64,000 bases of DNA from Flammeovirga kamogawensis (GTDB lineage: Bacteria; Bacteroidota; Bacteroidia; Cytophagales; Flammeovirgaceae), in the NCBI RefSeq assembly GCF_018736065.1, contig NZ_CP076128.1, forward strand, positions 1,116,001-1,180,000, given 5' to 3'. The first letter of the stretch is position 1. Every line of letters begins with the position of its first letter. Positions 61,378 through 64,000 of the stretch are shown piece by piece. A model generated the notes under the pieces. It was not told the origin of the DNA. It ran no database searches and worked only from the letters and a program-made list of their open reading frames with translations. Both the position numbers and the translations under genes were made by a program.

Positions 61378-61467
61378 CAATATATATTTCTATTTCTATT
61401 TTTGTCAAATAATTGTATGCGAAAATACGAAGTAAATAGATGTAAATCGAATTTAAACATACTTTTT

Positions 61468-62229
61468 TTACTTCATTTTACCTATTTGAGGTAATGATTT
61501 TGGTGTTGTCTTATTTAAAGGCTCTAAATTGTATTTACCTTGAATACACAAACGTTTTAAATCATTTAACGTACCATCAAACACATTTAAGTCTACATCA
61601 CCCCTAATACCTTTTACATTGCCATTATCTGTGTATTGCCAAAATATCCATTTTTTTGATTTATCAGACAATTTTGGATGAGTAAAAGAACTGTAAGCAG
61701 CTATCCAAACAGGGTACTTTTCGAACGCCTCTCGACCAAGTAGGTAATCTTCGTAAAACGATAAATTGGTATAGATAATAGGTGTAATTTTATATTGATT
61801 TTCTATAAGGTTTAACCAAACTTTAGCCCTTTCTCTAACGGTACCAATTGAGATCCCTTCCGTTGTTTCTAAATCTAAAACTGGCGGTAAATCACCTGGT
61901 TCTAGCTTTACATGTCTCACAAACCAATTGGCTTGATGAACAGGGTCTTTATCTGCTCTAAAGAAATGGTAAGCCCCTCTAACTAAATTAGATTTAGCTG
62001 CATTTCCCCAATTTCTATCAAACTGTTTATCTTTTAAAGAATGACTTTCTGATGCTTTCATAAAAACAAAAGAAAAGCCATCGTTCACTACTTTTTCAAA
62101 ATTGATATCTTCTTGGTAATAAGACACATCTATACCATGAACAGCATATCCTATTTTTTTTCTTATTGATACTGAACAAATTATTACTACTATCAGTAAG
62201 ACGATTATAAATAGTAAACCCTTTTTCAC
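61468..62229 (-). CDS. Glycoside hydrolase family 25 lysozyme, membrane-anchored
   Basis: A 253-aa GH25 muramidase cleaving peptidoglycan. An N-terminal hydrophobic anchor (about 4-21) precedes the barrel. The conserved active-site carboxylates are Asp34 in GIDVSYYQ and Asp119/Glu121 in PPVLDLETTEG; the family-typical WIAAYSS and WIFWQYTDNG follow. Its likely role is cell-wall remodelling in the periplasm. A hairpin without T-run separates it from ychF upstream. Confidence 0.92.
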   Translation of the reverse strand: MKKGLLFIIVLLIVVIICSVSIRKKIGYAVHGIDVSYYQEDINFEKVVNDGFSFVFMKASESHSLKDKQFDRNWGNAAKSNLVRGAYHFFRADKDPVHQANWFVRHVKLEPGDLPPVLDLETTEGISIGTVRERAKVWLNLIENQYKITPIIYTNLSFYEDYLLGREAFEKYPVWIAAYSSFTHPKLSDKSKKWIFWQYTDNGNVKGIRGDVDLNVFDGTLNDLKRLCIQGKYNLEPLNKTTPKSLPQIGKMK

Positions 62230-62241
62230 ATTAAAACAGTA

Positions 62242-62271
62242 ATCCCACTACTTTAGTAAAAATAGTGGGAT
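62242..62271 (-). promoter_or_regulatory. Hairpin between ychF and the GH25 gene
   Basis: ATCCCACTA/TAGTGGGAT (62242-62250/62263-62271) forms a stable stem. On the minus strand it is followed by TACTGTTTT, so termination after ychF would be only partial. Confidence 0.55.
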
Positions 62272-62292
62272 CCTTTTGTATTTTATCTATAA

Positions 62293-63393
62293 TTATACAT
62301 TGAAACGGAAGTGCATTACATCACCATCCTCTACAACATAATCTTTACCTTCTACAGAAAGCTTACCTGCTTCTTTACAAGCTAATTCAGATTTATAAGT
62401 TACATAGTCTTCATAATGAATCACTTCTGCACGAATAAAACCTTTTTCAAAGTCTGTATGAATAACACCTGCAGCTTTAGGTGCCTTCCAACCTTTATGA
62501 ATTGTCCACGCTCTCACTTCTTTTTCACCTGCAGTAAAGTAAGTTACTAAATCAAGAAGTTTATAAGATGCACGAATTAAAAGATCTAAACCAGATTCTT
62601 TTAAGCCATACTCATCTAAGAACATTTCTTTTTCCTCATCATCATCTAAAGATGAAATTTGCTCTTCAATTGCTGCACAAACTTTTATTAATTCTGCATT
62701 TTCTGAGTCCGCAATTTCTCTCATACGTTTCACAAGGTCATTATCCTCATGGATACTCTCTTCGTCTACGTTTGCAAGGTAAATTACAGGCTTTCCAGTT
62801 AATAACATTAAGTCAGCAACTTCTTCCCACTCATCTTCAGTAGCTTCAATAGATCTAGCATTTTCACCAGACTCTAAATGCGCCTTGAATTTTTCTAAAG
62901 CAGCCACAGTTTTTTTCGCCTCAGCGTTTCCTGTTTTAGCCATTTTAGTGTTCTTCAGTAACTTTTTCTCTACAGATTCCAAGTCTTTCAACTGAAGCTC
63001 CATATCAATTACTGATTTATCTTCTTCAGGATCTACTTGTCCGGCAACGTGAATAATGTTTGGATCGTCGAAACATCTAACTACGTGAATGATTGCATCA
63101 ACCTCACGTATATTGGCTAAGAATTTATTTCCTAAACCTTCACCTTTACTTGCTCCTTTTACCAAACCTGCAATATCCATGATTTCTATTACAGTCGGCA
63201 AAGATTTTTGCGGTTTAACAAGTTCTTCCAAGACCTTCATTCTTGGGTCAGGAACGACTACAACACCTACGTTAGGGTCGATTGTACAGAAAGGAAAGTT
63301 AGCTGATTCAGCATTTTCTGCACTTGTTAAAGCATTAAAAAGAGTTGACTTACCAACATTTGGTAATCCAACGATTCCACATTTCAATCCCAT
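62293..63393 (-). CDS. ychF: Redox-regulated ATPase YchF (Obg-like)
   Basis: A 366-aa translation-associated P-loop NTPase with ATP preference. Walker A GLPNVGKST is at residues 8-16, then NFPFCTIDPNVGVV and DIAGLVKGASKGEGLG (switch regions). The NxxE-type NVDEE replaces NKxD, explaining loss of GTP specificity. The C-terminal TGS domain (TFFTAGEKEVRAWTIHKG) is complete. A minus-strand TATCTTTG box and a 16-bp inverted repeat lie just upstream. Confidence 0.96.
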   Translation of the reverse strand: MGLKCGIVGLPNVGKSTLFNALTSAENAESANFPFCTIDPNVGVVVVPDPRMKVLEELVKPQKSLPTVIEIMDIAGLVKGASKGEGLGNKFLANIREVDAIIHVVRCFDDPNIIHVAGQVDPEEDKSVIDMELQLKDLESVEKKLLKNTKMAKTGNAEAKKTVAALEKFKAHLESGENARSIEATEDEWEEVADLMLLTGKPVIYLANVDEESIHEDNDLVKRMREIADSENAELIKVCAAIEEQISSLDDDEEKEMFLDEYGLKESGLDLLIRASYKLLDLVTYFTAGEKEVRAWTIHKGWKAPKAAGVIHTDFEKGFIRAEVIHYEDYVTYKSELACKEAGKLSVEGKDYVVEDGDVMHFRFNV

Positions 63394-63439
63394 TGATATA
63401 AATATTCTTATTTCAGAAGACTAATTCTTTCTACATATT

Positions 63440-63455
63440 TGCAATAAATATTGCA
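63440..63455. promoter_or_regulatory. Inverted repeat in the ychF start region, candidate operator
   Basis: TGCAATAaaTATTGCA is a perfect inverted repeat with a 2-bp centre. It lies immediately downstream of the predicted ychF -7 box, where bound protein would block transcription. Confidence 0.4.
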
Positions 63456-63466
63456 TTAAATCCGCG

Positions 63467-63474
63467 CAAAGATA
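63467..63474 (-). promoter_or_regulatory. Predicted ychF promoter, -7 box
   Basis: Minus-strand TATCTTTG matches TAnnTTTG, about 74 nt before the start codon. Confidence 0.5.
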
Positions 63475-63513
63475 ATCTAAAGTGCGGAATAATGAACTAT
63501 AACATACAGGTAT

Positions 63514-64000
63514 ATGCAAGTTTTAGACTTTATAAAGTATAAATTTCAAGCAGGTAATGCACATGGGCTTCACTCCCCATTTGTTTATGACCTTTATACT
63601 CAAGCAATTGAGCCCAATAAGAAATATTATATTTTTGATAAAATAGAAGAAAAAAGGCAACAATTATTAAGAAACGATACAAAAATAAAAGTAACTGATC
63701 TTGGAGCAGGCTCAAGAAAAAATAATTCTGAAAGTCGATCTATAAAAAGTATTGCAAAAACATCACTTTGTTCTGAACGTACGGGTGCTTTTCTTTTTGA
63801 GTTGATTTCTAGATATAAATACAAAAATATTTTAGAATTAGGTACATCTTTAGGGATATCTACATTGTATTTAAGCACAGCTGCCAAAGATATTTCTACA
63901 GTTACTATTGAGGGGTCAAAAAGTATTTCTGTGGAAGCTCAGAACATTTTTAATGAGTTTCCAAATACAAATATCACGTCATTAACTGGAAATATTGATG
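63514..64000 (+). CDS. SAM-dependent methyltransferase, N-terminal part (cut by window end)
   Basis: An open frame of 162 complete codons runs from ATG 63514 off the window end. It begins MQVLDFIKYKFQAGNAHGLH and contains the SAM-binding motif I NILELGTSLGISTLYLST (about residues 110-127), with an acidic VTIEGS at the end of the second strand, as in O-methyltransferases and other class I enzymes. The N-terminal HGLHSPFVYDLY block is characteristic of a Bacteroidota subfamily of unknown substrate. It diverges from ychF. Confidence 0.85.
   Translation, partial: MQVLDFIKYKFQAGNAHGLHSPFVYDLYTQAIEPNKKYYIFDKIEEKRQQLLRNDTKIKVTDLGAGSRKNNSESRSIKSIAKTSLCSERTGAFLFELISRYKYKNILELGTSLGISTLYLSTAAKDISTVTIEGSKSISVEAQNIFNEFPNTNITSLTGNID

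Overview
The window is AT-rich chromosomal DNA from a member of the Bacteroidota, most likely a marine Cytophagales relative of Flammeovirga. The genus is a guess from overall character. The phylum is well supported by TonB receptors with an N-terminal carboxypeptidase-regulatory domain, many SPII lipoproteins, start codons without Shine-Dalgarno sequences, and repeated TAnnTTTG -7 promoter boxes. I see no tRNA, rRNA, CRISPR array, insertion sequence or prophage. Nearly all transcription units end in clear hairpin/T-run terminators.

Layout: 1-2.6 kb carries the end of ispG and rpsA, whose leader has two hairpins with identical 11-nt loops plus a third hairpin before the start. 2.9-10.8 kb holds two tandem paralogous pairs of TonB-dependent receptor and repeat-bearing lipoprotein. 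10.9-11.8 kb is a secreted esterase. 11.9-23.3 kb is a complete succinate/propionate module. The leftward genes are epimerase, a 50-aa unknown ORF, the Na+-pumping methylmalonyl-CoA decarboxylase subunits, a CoA-transferase and both methylmalonyl-CoA mutase subunits. The mutase chaperone GTPase meaB diverges from them. Together they interconvert succinyl-CoA and propionyl-CoA, storing decarboxylation energy as a sodium gradient and recycling CoA.

23.3-41 kb is mostly housekeeping and stress genes: an ArsC-like protein, a TPR/SpoIIE phosphatase, a ROK kinase lacking the usual zinc cysteines, purN, yebC, thioredoxin, nitroreductase, proline dehydrogenase, an orphan FtsX-type permease, a CLC transporter with fluoride-type signatures, a fused MsrB-MsrA, an ACT protein, dapA, a Sel1/LysM membrane protein and glutathione peroxidase. 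41.2-46.4 kb is the strangest part. It has five consecutive exported proteins, several apparently sharing a diverged NTF2-like core, ending in an 863-aa protein of three leucine-rich-repeat blocks punctuated by WWxxLxxxW linkers.

46.4-64 kb carries a GIN-domain lipoprotein, an outer-membrane porin next to a BCCT osmolyte transporter, a DUF349 protein, a solitary nuoD followed by a glycosyltransferase, a Ktr potassium system (ktrB-ktrA), ferrochelatase, a REC-histidine kinase, a GH25 lysozyme, ychF and the start of a methyltransferase gene cut by the window edge. Two small genes below 60 codons (21081-21233 and 31864-32022) were found by reading intergenic DNA.
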